Shown one piece after another: positions 8,237 through 17,154 of a stretch of DNA of 22,598 nt (position 1 is its first letter; each line of letters starts with the position of its first letter). Origin of the DNA: AC-37 sp036382905 (GTDB lineage Bacteria > Actinomycetota > Thermoleophilia > Solirubrobacterales > Thermoleophilaceae); contig DASVPL010000310.1 in NCBI GenBank assembly GCA_036382905.1, positions 1 to 22,598 of the forward strand, written 5' to 3'. Made by a program: the position numbers and the translations under genes. The notes beneath the pieces were generated by a model, which had not been told where the DNA came from, searched no databases, and worked only from the letters and a program-made list of their open reading frames with translations.

Positions 8237-9379
8237 GTGATGGACTTCGACAGCCTCTACGACGAGCTTCGCGACCCGCTCACGCGCAGGATCGAGCGCG
8301 TCGTCGGCGATCCGCGCACCGCGGAGGACCTGCGCCAGGAGGCGTTCGCCCGGGCGTGGACCAGCGCCCCACGTGACGCGGGCCACGGCCAGATGCGCGC
8401 CTGGCTGCACCGGACCGCACACAACCTCGCCGTTGACGAGCTGCGCCGCCGCCGCGTGCGCGACTGGGTGCCGTACGACGACGAGCTGGCGCCGGCCTTC
8501 GAGGACGGCGACGCCGACGAGCGCATAGCCGCACGCGAGGCGCTCGCCGCGCTCACGCCGCACGACCGCTTCCTGCTGCTGATGCGCTTCGAGGGCGGGC
8601 TCTCGCACGCCGAGATCGGGCAGTTGCTGGGGATCGGCGCCGACGCCGCGCGCAAGCGCGTGGCCCGGGCGCGCACCGCGCTGGCGGCGGCGCACCGCAA
8701 GGTCACCCCGCGCGAGCGCCCGCTCGTCCTGGTGCTGGTCGGCGACGAGGACCTGGCCCCGTACGAGAGCTGGATCAACGCGGCCGGCGGCGAGGCGCGC
8801 CCGCTCGACACGACCCGCTTCGAGCGCCAGCTCGCCTCGGCGGACGCGCTCGTGATCACCGGCAGCGAAACCGACATCCATCCCGGCCTGTACGGCGAGC
8901 CCGTGCGGGGTTCGGTCGGCGACCTGGACCTCGCGCGGGACCGCCGTGACCTGGCCGCGGTGCGCGCGGCGCTGCTCCAGGACGTGCCGCTCGTCGGGGT
9001 CTGCCGCGGTCACCAGCTCCTGAACATCGCGCTCGGCGGGACGCTGCACCAGGACATCGCGCGGACGCCGCATACGGACCTTGGCGGGCGCCGCGGGCGC
9101 GCGCTCTGCCACCGCGGGGAGGAGCACCCGATCCGGACCGGCTCGCGCACGCTCGCGCGGCGCGTCCTCGGTCGTGGCGCGACGGTTGCGAGCTGCCACC
9201 ACCAGGCGGCGAAGCGGGTCGGCGACGGCCTGCGCGCGACGTCCGTGTCGCCCGACGGCGTGGTCGAGACGCTCGAGCTTCCGCAGCGGCGCTTCGCGAT
9301 CGGCGTGCAGTGGCACCCGGAGGTCGGCGGGAGCGCCAGCGAGAGCCTGGCATCGGCGCTCGTGGAGGCCGCGCGATGA
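8237..9379 (+). CDS. ECF-type sigma factor fused to a class-I glutamine amidotransferase (PuuD/C26-like)
   Basis: One uninterrupted 380-aa frame holds two complete domains. Residues about 4-75 are sigma-70 region 2 ('DPRTAEDLRQEAFARAW', 'MRAWLHRTAHNLAVDELRRR'), and about 98-155 are region 4 with its helix-turn-helix ('GLSHAEIGQLLGIGADAARK'). After only a few linker residues, 162-376 is a class-I glutamine amidotransferase closest to gamma-glutamyl-GABA hydrolases: 'VITGSETDIHPGLYGEPV', nucleophile elbow 'GVCRGHQLLNIALGGTL' (Cys256), 'CHHQAAKRVGDG' and 'GVQWHPE' (His360, Glu362). The triad is complete, so hydrolysis of a gamma-glutamyl or glutamine amide bond is plausible. The GTG is placed 7 nt after TACGTT; an ATG follows directly at 8240. 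No anti-sigma gene is adjacent. A promoter-selecting factor whose C-terminal domain senses or cleaves a glutamyl compound is my inference. Confidence 0.88.
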   Translation: MMDFDSLYDELRDPLTRRIERVVGDPRTAEDLRQEAFARAWTSAPRDAGHGQMRAWLHRTAHNLAVDELRRRRVRDWVPYDDELAPAFEDGDADERIAAREALAALTPHDRFLLLMRFEGGLSHAEIGQLLGIGADAARKRVARARTALAAAHRKVTPRERPLVLVLVGDEDLAPYESWINAAGGEARPLDTTRFERQLASADALVITGSETDIHPGLYGEPVRGSVGDLDLARDRRDLAAVRAALLQDVPLVGVCRGHQLLNIALGGTLHQDIARTPHTDLGGRRGRALCHRGEEHPIRTGSRTLARRVLGRGATVASCHHQAAKRVGDGLRATSVSPDGVVETLELPQRRFAIGVQWHPEVGGSASESLASALVEAAR

Positions 9380-9678
9380 GCGGGGCGCTGGGGATTCGGT
9401 GGGCCTGCATGCACGACGCGCCGGCGCTGGCGCGGCTCGCCGCGCTCGATTCCGCGGCGCCGCTGCGCGGCGAGGTGCTCGTGGCGGAGGTCGACGGCGT
9501 GCTGCGGGCGGCGCTGGCGCCCGCGGAGGGGCGGGCGATTGCGGACCCGTTCGAGCCGACCGCGGAGCTCGTGGCGCTGCTGCGGCTTCGGGCGGAGCAG
9601 GCGGCGCGCGCGGAGCCGCGCCCCGGCCGCCTCCGGCGCTTGCGCTCTCCGCCCGCGCCGCAAACGGCGAGCACCTAG
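9376..9678 (+). CDS. Small coupled protein, GNAT-fragment-like (100 aa)
   Basis: The ATG overlaps the stop of the sigma-amidotransferase gene (ATGA), so translation is coupled. The sequence 'APALARLAALDSAAPLRGEVLVAEVDGVLRAALAP' resembles the first strands of a GNAT acetyltransferase ('...vAe.dG.v.aa...'), but it stops before the acetyl-CoA-binding loop, so it should not be an active acetyltransferase. The C-terminus turns Arg/Pro-rich. It could be a binding partner of the fusion protein or a decayed enzyme; intact coupling favours a real gene. Confidence 0.6.
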   Translation: MSGALGIRWACMHDAPALARLAALDSAAPLRGEVLVAEVDGVLRAALAPAEGRAIADPFEPTAELVALLRLRAEQAARAEPRPGRLRRLRSPPAPQTAST

Positions 9679-9700
9679 GGCACTGGGTCCGAGCCCCGGC

Positions 9701-9773
9701 GTCTCCGAGAACGAGGTGTCCGGCTTTAGTGGCGCATAGCGCCACAAAGTACGGGCACCTCGCGCTGGGGAGC
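9701..9773. repeat. Long imperfect palindrome between convergent genes
   Basis: The sequence is symmetric about 9737. GTGGCGC/GCGCCAC (9729-9735/9739-9745) with an ATA loop forms the tip. CGAGGTGTCCG (9712-9722) pairs with CGGGCACCTCG (9752-9762) as an 11-bp outer stem with one G-U, in the same register, with a small internal mismatch zone between. Weaker symmetry continues to 9701 and 9773. It lies between the 3' ends of two convergent genes and could work as a bidirectional terminator. Its size and structure also fit a dispersed intergenic palindromic repeat. Confidence 0.65.
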
Positions 9774-9789
9774 CGTTCGCGGCGCGGCT

Positions 9790-11379
<1,590 letters not shown>

Positions 11380-11389
11380 CGGCGGCGCG

Positions 11390-11395
11390 AGTCTA
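11390..11395 (-). promoter_or_regulatory. -10 box TAGACT of the ThyX-like gene
   Basis: On the minus strand TAGACT is 10 nt before the ATG at 11379, leaving room for a leader of at most a few bases. A GACCG...CGGTC inverted repeat (11426-11440) lies further upstream and could be an operator or the end of the glutaredoxin transcript. Confidence 0.45.
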
Positions 11396-11450
11396 GACCC
11401 GGCCCCGGCGGCTCGCGTGACGGCCGACCGGCCGCCGGTCAGTGGACGCG

Positions 11451-11648
11451 TCAGCCCTTGCCGTCGTGGCCGACCGTGACGGCGCCGCCCTCGACGATCG
11501 TGGGCACCACGCCGCGCGGCGAGTACATGAACAGCTCGCTCTTCCACTCGGCGTTGGTGGTCGCGTCGCGCTCCTCCCACTCGATCCCGTGCTGGCGCAT
11601 CTGGCCGCGCGCGGCCTCGCAGTAGGGGCACTCGGGCTTCACGTACAT
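11451..11648 (-). CDS. Mini-glutaredoxin
   Basis: The 65-aa product has the glutaredoxin/NrdH core: a first strand 'MYVKPECPYCEAARGQM' with the redox motif CPYC (residues 8-11), and 'RGVVPTIVEGGAVTVG' with the cis-proline (VPT) that contacts the glutathione or mycothiol-like substrate. It is shorter than usual (about 75-85 aa), lacking most of the last helix. The ATG at 11648 is the only ordinary start near the motif. The codons just before it ('IADRI') also look like the first strand, so a slightly longer product from an unusual start is possible. It is divergent from the proline operon with back-to-back -10 boxes. Confidence 0.7.
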   Translation of the reverse strand: MYVKPECPYCEAARGQMRQHGIEWEERDATTNAEWKSELFMYSPRGVVPTIVEGGAVTVGHDGKG

Positions 11649-11669
11649 GATCCGGTCGGCGATGGTCTG

Positions 11670-11679
11670 AGAGTACCGT
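11670..11679. promoter_or_regulatory. Overlapping divergent -10 boxes
   Basis: TACCGT (11674-11679, plus) lies 7 nt before the GTG of proline dehydrogenase. TACTCT (11670-11675 read on the minus strand) faces the glutaredoxin gene. The two boxes share two bases, so RNA polymerase could not occupy both at once, and the two transcripts may exclude each other. Confidence 0.45.
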
Positions 11680-11686
11680 TCGCCGG

Positions 11687-13018
11687 GTGGCGGTCGAGAC
11701 CGAGCTGCGCGAGGTGGGCAGGGCACTCGCGGCGGCGTTCCCGTCGAACGCCCGGCGCCCCCTGCGGGCGCTCGACGAGCGTGCGATGGAGCTCACGACG
11801 CGCGACCAGGAGCTGCGCGCCGCGCTGTTCCGGCTCGTGGACGTGACGCCCGCCTGCAACTCGCTCGACGAGCTCGCGCGGCACCTGTCCGGCTACCTGG
11901 AGGACGTGGACGAGCGTCCGCAGCCGCTGCGCGCCGCGATGCGGATGGCCGACAGCGCTCCGGGCCGCCGCGCGCTCGGCGCCGCCGCCGCGGCCGGCGT
12001 GCGGCACATGGCCCATCGCTTCATCGTGGCCGAGTCCCCGAAGGCCGCGCGGCGCGAGCTGCGCACGCTGTGGGGCGAGGGCATCGGCGCCTCGCTGGAT
12101 TTGCTCGGCGAGGCGACCGTCACCGCCGAGGAGGCCGACCGCTACGCCGCGCGCTGCGCCGACGCGCTCGACGTGCTCGCCGCGGACACCGCGCGCTGGC
12201 CCGAGCGACCGCTGCTCGAGCACGACTCGGCCGGACCGATCCCGCGGGCCAACCTGTCCGTGAAGGTCTCCGCGCTCACGCCGCTGATGCGTCCCGAGTC
12301 GCCGGAGCGCGGGCGCGACGACGCCGCGCGGCGGCTGCGCCCCCTGCTCGACCGCGCTCGCGACCTCGGTGCGCACCTGCACATCGACATGGAGTCGGTC
12401 GACGCCCTCGAGACCACGCTCGAGCTGGTGGTGGACCTGCTCGGCGAGGATGCTTTCCACGACGGGCCGTCCGCGGGCGTGGTGCTCCAGGCGTACCTGC
12501 GCGACTCGGCCGCGGAGCTCGACCGCATCCTCGACTGGGCGGAGCGCTCCCCGCGCGCCACGCCGCTCGTGGTCCGGCTCGTGAAGGGCGCGTACTGGGA
12601 CCACGAGGTCGTGGAGGCCCGCCAGCACGGCTGGACGCCGCCGGTGTTCGAGGACAAGGCCGAGTGCGACCGCAACTTCGAGGCGCTCACGCGGAGGCTG
12701 CTCGAGGCGCGGCCGCTCGTGCGGGTCGCGATCGCCTCGCACAACCTCCGCTCGGTCGCGAACGCGATCGCGACCAACCGCGAGCTGGGCGGCGACGACG
12801 CCGACCTCGAGCTCCAGGTGCTGCGCGGCCTGGGTGACGACCTCGCCGACGCGCTCGCGGCCAGCGGTTTCCGCGTGCGCTCGTACTGCCCGGTGGGCGA
12901 GCTGGTGGCCGGCATGGCGTACCTGGTGAGACGCCTCCTGGAGAACACCGCGAACGAGTCGTTCCTGCACGTGCAGGCGAGCGGCGCGTCGCTCGACGAG
13001 TTGCTGGCGCCGCCCTGA
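11687..13018 (+). CDS. pruB: Proline dehydrogenase
   Basis: This FAD enzyme oxidises proline to pyrroline-5-carboxylate, the first step of proline use. The 443-aa length is that of a PRODH domain with an N-terminal helical arm as found in PutA-type proteins. Family motifs are 'LLGEATVT' (139-146), 'NLSVKVSAL' (189-197), 'LHIDMES' (231-237), 'RLVKGAYWDHE' (297-307) and the substrate-pocket helix 'SYCPVGELVAGMAYLVRRLL' (from residue 400). The GTG is preceded by TACCGT with a 7-nt gap. The stop overlaps the start of the P5C dehydrogenase, so the two steps are made together and may channel the unstable intermediate. Confidence 0.93.
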   Translation: MAVETELREVGRALAAAFPSNARRPLRALDERAMELTTRDQELRAALFRLVDVTPACNSLDELARHLSGYLEDVDERPQPLRAAMRMADSAPGRRALGAAAAAGVRHMAHRFIVAESPKAARRELRTLWGEGIGASLDLLGEATVTAEEADRYAARCADALDVLAADTARWPERPLLEHDSAGPIPRANLSVKVSALTPLMRPESPERGRDDAARRLRPLLDRARDLGAHLHIDMESVDALETTLELVVDLLGEDAFHDGPSAGVVLQAYLRDSAAELDRILDWAERSPRATPLVVRLVKGAYWDHEVVEARQHGWTPPVFEDKAECDRNFEALTRRLLEARPLVRVAIASHNLRSVANAIATNRELGGDDADLELQVLRGLGDDLADALAASGFRVRSYCPVGELVAGMAYLVRRLLENTANESFLHVQASGASLDELLAPP

Positions 13019-14631
13019 GGCCGTTCGCGAACGAGCCGACGCTTGAGCTGCGCCGCGCGCCCGCGCGCGAGTCGCTGCTGGGGGCGCTGCGCGAGCTGGA
13101 GCCGCGCCTGCCGCTGCGCGTGCCCGTGCTGGTCGGCGACGGCGCGCGCGGGCCCGGCGAGGCCGCCGGCGGAGCCGGCGCGTCCGGCGGGGGGTCCGCC
13201 TCCGGCGGCGACCCCTTCGAGTCCACCGACCCGGGTGAGCCTGATCGCGTCGTGGCCGTCGCCGCCCGCGCCACCGAGGCCGACGCCGACGCCGCCGTCC
13301 GCGAGGCAGCCCGCGCCTTCCCGGCGTGGCGCGACCTCGGTGCGCCCGCCCGCGCCGAGGTGCTCGTCAAGGCCGCCGCCATCCTCCGCGAGCGCCGCCT
13401 CGAGCTGTCGGCCCTCCAGGTGCGCGAGTGCGCGAAGCCGTGGGCCGAGGCGGACGCGGACGTGTGCGAGGCGATCGACTTCCTCGAGTACTACGCGCGC
13501 GAGGCGGTCCGGCTGGCCGAGGGCCCCGAGCTGCTCCAGGCCCCCGGGGAGCGCAACACGATGCGCTGGGAGCCGCGCGGCGTGGTGGCCGTCATCTCGC
13601 CGTGGAACTTCCCGCTGGCGATCCCGATGGGCATGGTCGCCGCCGGACTCGCGACGGGCAACGCCGTCGTGCTGAAGCCGGCCGAGCAGTCGCCCGGCTC
13701 CGCGCTGATGCTCGTGGAGGCGCTGCGCGCGGCGGGGGTCCCGCCGGGCGCCCTCGCGCTGCTGCCCGGGTTCGGCGACGTGGGCGCGGCCCTGGTGCGC
13801 CACCCGGGCGTGCACACGATCGCGTTCACCGGCTCGGGCAAGGTCGGCCTCGAGATCGTCCGCGCCGCGGCCGAGACCCCCGACGGCCAGGGCCACGTGA
13901 AGCGCGTGATCGCCGAGATGGGCGGCAAGAACAGCGTGATCGTCGACTCCGACGCCGACCTCGACGAGGCGGTCCCCGCGCTCGTCCGCTCCGCGTTCGT
14001 CTACGCGGGCCAGAAGTGCTCGGCGGCCGCGCGCGTGCTCGCGCACGAGCGGATCGCCGCCACGCTGGTCGAGCGGCTCGCCGGGGCGACGTCGGTGCTC
14101 GAGGTCGGCCAGGCCGAGGGCTTCGGGATCGACGTTCCGCCGGTGATCGAGCGTGAGGCACGCGACCGCGTGGAGGGCTACGCCGAGCGAGCCGCCGGCG
14201 AAGGCCGGATCGCGGCGCGCGCCGACGCGCCCCGGGGCGCGGGCTGGTTCGTCGCCCCCGCCGTGGCGGCCGAGCTGCCGCCGGACTCCCCGGTGCTGAC
14301 CGAGGAGATCTTCGGCCCGCTGCTCGCGGTCGAGCCCGTGCCGAGCGTGAGCGCCGCCTGCGACCTGCTCGACGCCTCGCCGTTCGCCCTCACCGGCGGC
14401 CTCTTCTCACGCGACCCGCGCGCGATCGAGGAGGTCTCGCGGCGCACGCCGGTCGGCAACCTCTACGTGAACCGCCACATCACCGGAGCGATGGTCGGCC
14501 GCCAGCCGTTCGGCGGCAACCGCCGCAGCGGCGTCGGCTTCAAGGCGGGCGGACCGGGCTACCTGCTCCAGTTCGTCGAACCGCGCGTTATCACCGAGAA
14601 CACGATGCGCCACGGGCTTGTCGTCGAGTAG
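13015..14631 (+). CDS. pruA: 1-pyrroline-5-carboxylate dehydrogenase
   Basis: This NAD(P)-dependent aldehyde dehydrogenase oxidises glutamate semialdehyde to glutamate. It shows 'VISPWNFPLAIP', the cofactor loop 'AFTGSGKVGLEI', the general base in 'AEMGGKN' (Glu301), the nucleophile in 'GQKCSAA' (Cys335) and 'EEIFGPLL'. No ATG, GTG or TTG occurs in frame before 13120, but codons from 13021 encode 'PFANEPTLELRR', the usual N-terminus of the P5CDH domain in PutA. I therefore place the start at the CTG of 13015, overlapping the PRODH TGA; length 538 aa. A Gly/Ala/Ser-rich stretch (about residues 45-65) follows the N-terminal arm. The alternative is a frameshifted bifunctional PutA. The next gene overlaps its end by 14 bp. 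Confidence 0.9.
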   Translation: MRPFANEPTLELRRAPARESLLGALRELEPRLPLRVPVLVGDGARGPGEAAGGAGASGGGSASGGDPFESTDPGEPDRVVAVAARATEADADAAVREAARAFPAWRDLGAPARAEVLVKAAAILRERRLELSALQVRECAKPWAEADADVCEAIDFLEYYAREAVRLAEGPELLQAPGERNTMRWEPRGVVAVISPWNFPLAIPMGMVAAGLATGNAVVLKPAEQSPGSALMLVEALRAAGVPPGALALLPGFGDVGAALVRHPGVHTIAFTGSGKVGLEIVRAAAETPDGQGHVKRVIAEMGGKNSVIVDSDADLDEAVPALVRSAFVYAGQKCSAAARVLAHERIAATLVERLAGATSVLEVGQAEGFGIDVPPVIEREARDRVEGYAERAAGEGRIAARADAPRGAGWFVAPAVAAELPPDSPVLTEEIFGPLLAVEPVPSVSAACDLLDASPFALTGGLFSRDPRAIEEVSRRTPVGNLYVNRHITGAMVGRQPFGGNRRSGVGFKAGGPGYLLQFVEPRVITENTMRHGLVVE

Positions 14632-15439
14632 GCGGCTGGCCGAGGCGGCACGCTTCCGTGCGAGGCTCGCCGCCGGCACGGCGCTGGACCTGCTGGACGT
14701 CATCGCCGGCCGCGGCGACCCGCTCGCGCCGCCGCGCCGCCTGCTCGGCGACGACTACAGCGAGTTCGAGCGGATCGGGAACGAGTTCCTCGGCCACTTC
14801 GTGAAGCTCGGCGGCCTCGAGCCGCACCACCGCGTGCTCGACATTGGCTGCGGCCTCGGCCGGATGGCGGTCCCACTCACGCGCTACCTCACCACGGCCG
14901 GCAGCTACGAGGGCTTCGACGTCGCCAGGCTCGAGATCGACTGGTGCCGCCGCACGATCGGCTCGCGTCACCCGAACTTCCAGTTTCGCGTGCTCGACGT
15001 GCGCAACGAGCGCTACAACCCCGGCGGCAGCGCGCAGCCCACGGCCTGGCCGTTCGCCGGCGCCACCTTCGACTTCGCGTTCGCGGCATCGGTCTTCACG
15101 CACCTGCGTCCGGACGACGCGTCCGCTTACATCGCCGAGGCCGCCCGCGTGCTGCGCCCCGGCGGCACCCTCTTCGCGACCTTCTTCCTGCTCGACGAGG
15201 AGACCCGCCCGCGGATCGAGCGCGGAGACAGCCACTTCTCGTTCCGCGCCGCGACCGACGGTCCCGCCGCCGCCCAGGACGCCGGCAGCTTCGAGGCCGC
15301 CGTCGCCTACGACCTCGGCTGGGTCCGCGACCGCCTCGGGAGCGCCGGCCTGGACGTGACCGACCTGCGCCACGGCTACTGGAGCGCCGCCGACGACCAC
15401 CTCACCTGGCAGGACGTGATCGTGGCGCGCCGCCGCTAG
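14618..15439 (+). CDS. Class-I SAM-dependent methyltransferase
   Basis: The 273-aa protein has the Rossmann methyltransferase signature: motif I 'VLDIGCGLG' (73-81), an acidic end of strand 2 in 'YEGFDVARLEI', motif IV region 'FDFAFAASVFTHL' and the post-motif 'AARVLRPGGTLFATFFLL'. The acceptor is unknown; small-molecule or lipid-type methyltransferases share this pattern. The TTG start overlaps the P5C dehydrogenase gene by 14 bp, so it is part of the proline operon transcript, though no proline-related methylation is evident. A hairpin begins at its stop codon. Confidence 0.82.
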   Translation: MSSSRRLAEAARFRARLAAGTALDLLDVIAGRGDPLAPPRRLLGDDYSEFERIGNEFLGHFVKLGGLEPHHRVLDIGCGLGRMAVPLTRYLTTAGSYEGFDVARLEIDWCRRTIGSRHPNFQFRVLDVRNERYNPGGSAQPTAWPFAGATFDFAFAASVFTHLRPDDASAYIAEAARVLRPGGTLFATFFLLDEETRPRIERGDSHFSFRAATDGPAAAQDAGSFEAAVAYDLGWVRDRLGSAGLDVTDLRHGYWSAADDHLTWQDVIVARRR

Positions 15440-15478
15440 TACCCGACCTGGTGCGTTTCGCCGCGTTGCACCGGGTAC
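15439..15478 (+). terminator. Hairpin at the end of the proline operon
   Basis: GTACCCG (15439-15445) pairs with CGGGTAC (15472-15478), and inside them GGTGC (15450-15454) faces GCACC (15468-15472). It begins at the last base of the methyltransferase stop and ends inside the -10 box of the phosphatase gene, the same layout as at 8196-8229. A poor T-tract makes the terminator role moderate. Confidence 0.45.
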
Positions 15479-15481
15479 GTT
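15476..15481 (+). promoter_or_regulatory. -10 box TACGTT of the PhoD-like gene
   Basis: TACGTT lies exactly 7 nt before the GTG at 15489, identical in sequence and spacing to the box before the sigma-fusion gene. Confidence 0.5.
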
Positions 15482-15488
15482 GCCTGCC

Positions 15489-17129
15489 GTGCCCCAGCTC
15501 GTCCTTGGACCCCTCCTGCGCTACGTCGGCGAGACCGAGGCGACCCTGTGGGTCGAGACCAGCGAGCCCTGCGAGGTCGCGATCCTCAGCTCCCGGACGC
15601 CGACGTTCTGCGTGCGCGGGCGCCACTACGCGATCGCCTACGTCAAGGGCCTCGAGCCGGGCTGCCGCTACGAGTACACCGTCGAGCTCGACGGCGAGGC
15701 CGTCTGGCCCGACCCCGGCTCGGCCATGCCGGCGCCGTCGATCCGCACCCCCAAGGAGGGCGAGCGCCACAAGCTGATCTTCGGCTCCTGCCGGGTCGGC
15801 TATCCGCACGAGCCGCCGTACAACCTCACGAAGGACGAGAGCCCGCTCGGCCGCGAGGTCGACGCCCTCCGCGCCTACGCCCTGCGCATGCGCGACCTTC
15901 CGGAGAGCGAGTGGCCGCACCTGCTGCTGATGATCGGCGACCAGGTCTACGCGGACGAGGTCTCGCCACACGTCAAGAGCTTCATCCGGAACCGCCGCGA
16001 CACCACCGAGGGGGCCGGCGAGCAGGTCGCCGACTTCGAGGAGTACGTGCGGCTCTACCACGAGTCGTGGGGCGAGCCGGTGATCCGCTGGCTGCTCTCG
16101 ACGGTCTCGACCGCGATGATCTTCGACGACCACGACGTGCACGACGACTGGAACTCGTCCCAGGCGTGGCTCGACGAATACCGCGCCAAGTCGTGGTGGA
16201 AGGAGCGCATCGCCGGCGCGTTCATGTCGTACTGGCTCTACCAGCACCTCGGCAACCTCTCCCCGCGCGACCATGACGCCGACGAGCTGCTCCAGCGCGC
16301 GCGCCGGGTGCCCGACCTCGGCGACCACCTGCACGAGTTCGCCCTGCGCGCCGACCGCGACCCCGCCGCCCACCGCTGGACTTTCTGCCGCGACGTGGCC
16401 AAGGCGCGCGTCGTGGTGGTCGACTCGCGCGCCGGGCGCGTGCTCGACGGCACGCGCAAGATGCTCGACGACGACGAGTGGCGCTACCTCGAGGAGCACG
16501 CGCGCGGCGGCTTCAACCACTTGTTCGTGGCCAGCTCACTGCCGTTCCTGCTGCCACGCGCGGTGCACGACCTCGAGGCCTGGAACGAGGCCGTCTGCGA
16601 CGGCGCCTGGGGCCGGCCGATGATCGACGTGGGGGAGAGGATCAGGCAGGGGATCGACCTGGAGCACTGGGCCGCGTTCGGCGACTCGTTCGAGCGCGTC
16701 GAGGGGCTGCTGCGCGCGGTCGCCAGCGGCGAGCGCGGCGACCCGCCCGGCACGATCACGATGCTCTCCGGCGACGTGCACTACGCCTACCTCGCCGAGG
16801 TGGGCTTCCCGCGCGGCACCGGGGCGAAATCGCCGGTCTACCAGGCGACCTGCTCGCCGTTCCGCAACCCGCTCGACTCGAAGGAGCGCACCGCGGTGCG
16901 CTTCTCGTGCGGGCGCACGGCCGAGGCGATGGCCCGCGCCCTCGCGCGCAGCGCCGGCGCCCGCAAGCCCGAGATCGGCTGGGAGCTGCGCGAGGGCCCC
17001 GTGTTCGACAACCAGGTGGCGACGATCGAGTGGGAGGGGCCGCACGCGGAGCTGATACTCGAGCGCGCCATACCGGACGGCTCCGTGGACCCGCGGCTCG
17101 AGGAGACGTTCCGCCGGACGCTGTCCTAG
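15489..17129 (+). CDS. PhoD-like metallophosphatase
   Basis: The 546-aa protein belongs to the PhoD-type calcineurin-like phosphoesterases, which cleave phosphate mono- or diesters with a bimetal centre. An N-terminal beta-sandwich ('GETEATLWVETSEPCEVAIL', about 13-85) precedes the catalytic domain. Metal ligands are visible in 'FGSCRVG', 'MIGDQVYADE', 'IFDDHDVHDDWN' and 'MLSGDVHYAYLAEV'. No Tat or Sec signal is present, unlike Bacillus PhoD, so this member should be cytoplasmic or use another route. I use the GTG at 15489 rather than TTG 15480 because of the 7-nt spacing to TACGTT. The substrate is not known. The 3' end faces the asparagine-synthetase-like gene 25 bp away. Confidence 0.88.
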   Translation: MPQLVLGPLLRYVGETEATLWVETSEPCEVAILSSRTPTFCVRGRHYAIAYVKGLEPGCRYEYTVELDGEAVWPDPGSAMPAPSIRTPKEGERHKLIFGSCRVGYPHEPPYNLTKDESPLGREVDALRAYALRMRDLPESEWPHLLLMIGDQVYADEVSPHVKSFIRNRRDTTEGAGEQVADFEEYVRLYHESWGEPVIRWLLSTVSTAMIFDDHDVHDDWNSSQAWLDEYRAKSWWKERIAGAFMSYWLYQHLGNLSPRDHDADELLQRARRVPDLGDHLHEFALRADRDPAAHRWTFCRDVAKARVVVVDSRAGRVLDGTRKMLDDDEWRYLEEHARGGFNHLFVASSLPFLLPRAVHDLEAWNEAVCDGAWGRPMIDVGERIRQGIDLEHWAAFGDSFERVEGLLRAVASGERGDPPGTITMLSGDVHYAYLAEVGFPRGTGAKSPVYQATCSPFRNPLDSKERTAVRFSCGRTAEAMARALARSAGARKPEIGWELREGPVFDNQVATIEWEGPHAELILERAIPDGSVDPRLEETFRRTLS

Positions 17130-17154
17130 AGGCTCGACCGGAGGCGGGGCGCGC

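Noticed and set aside
13180..13215. GC-only low-complexity stretch near the start of P5C dehydrogenase
   Set aside because: It encodes an in-frame Gly/Ala/Ser linker, not a repeat element.
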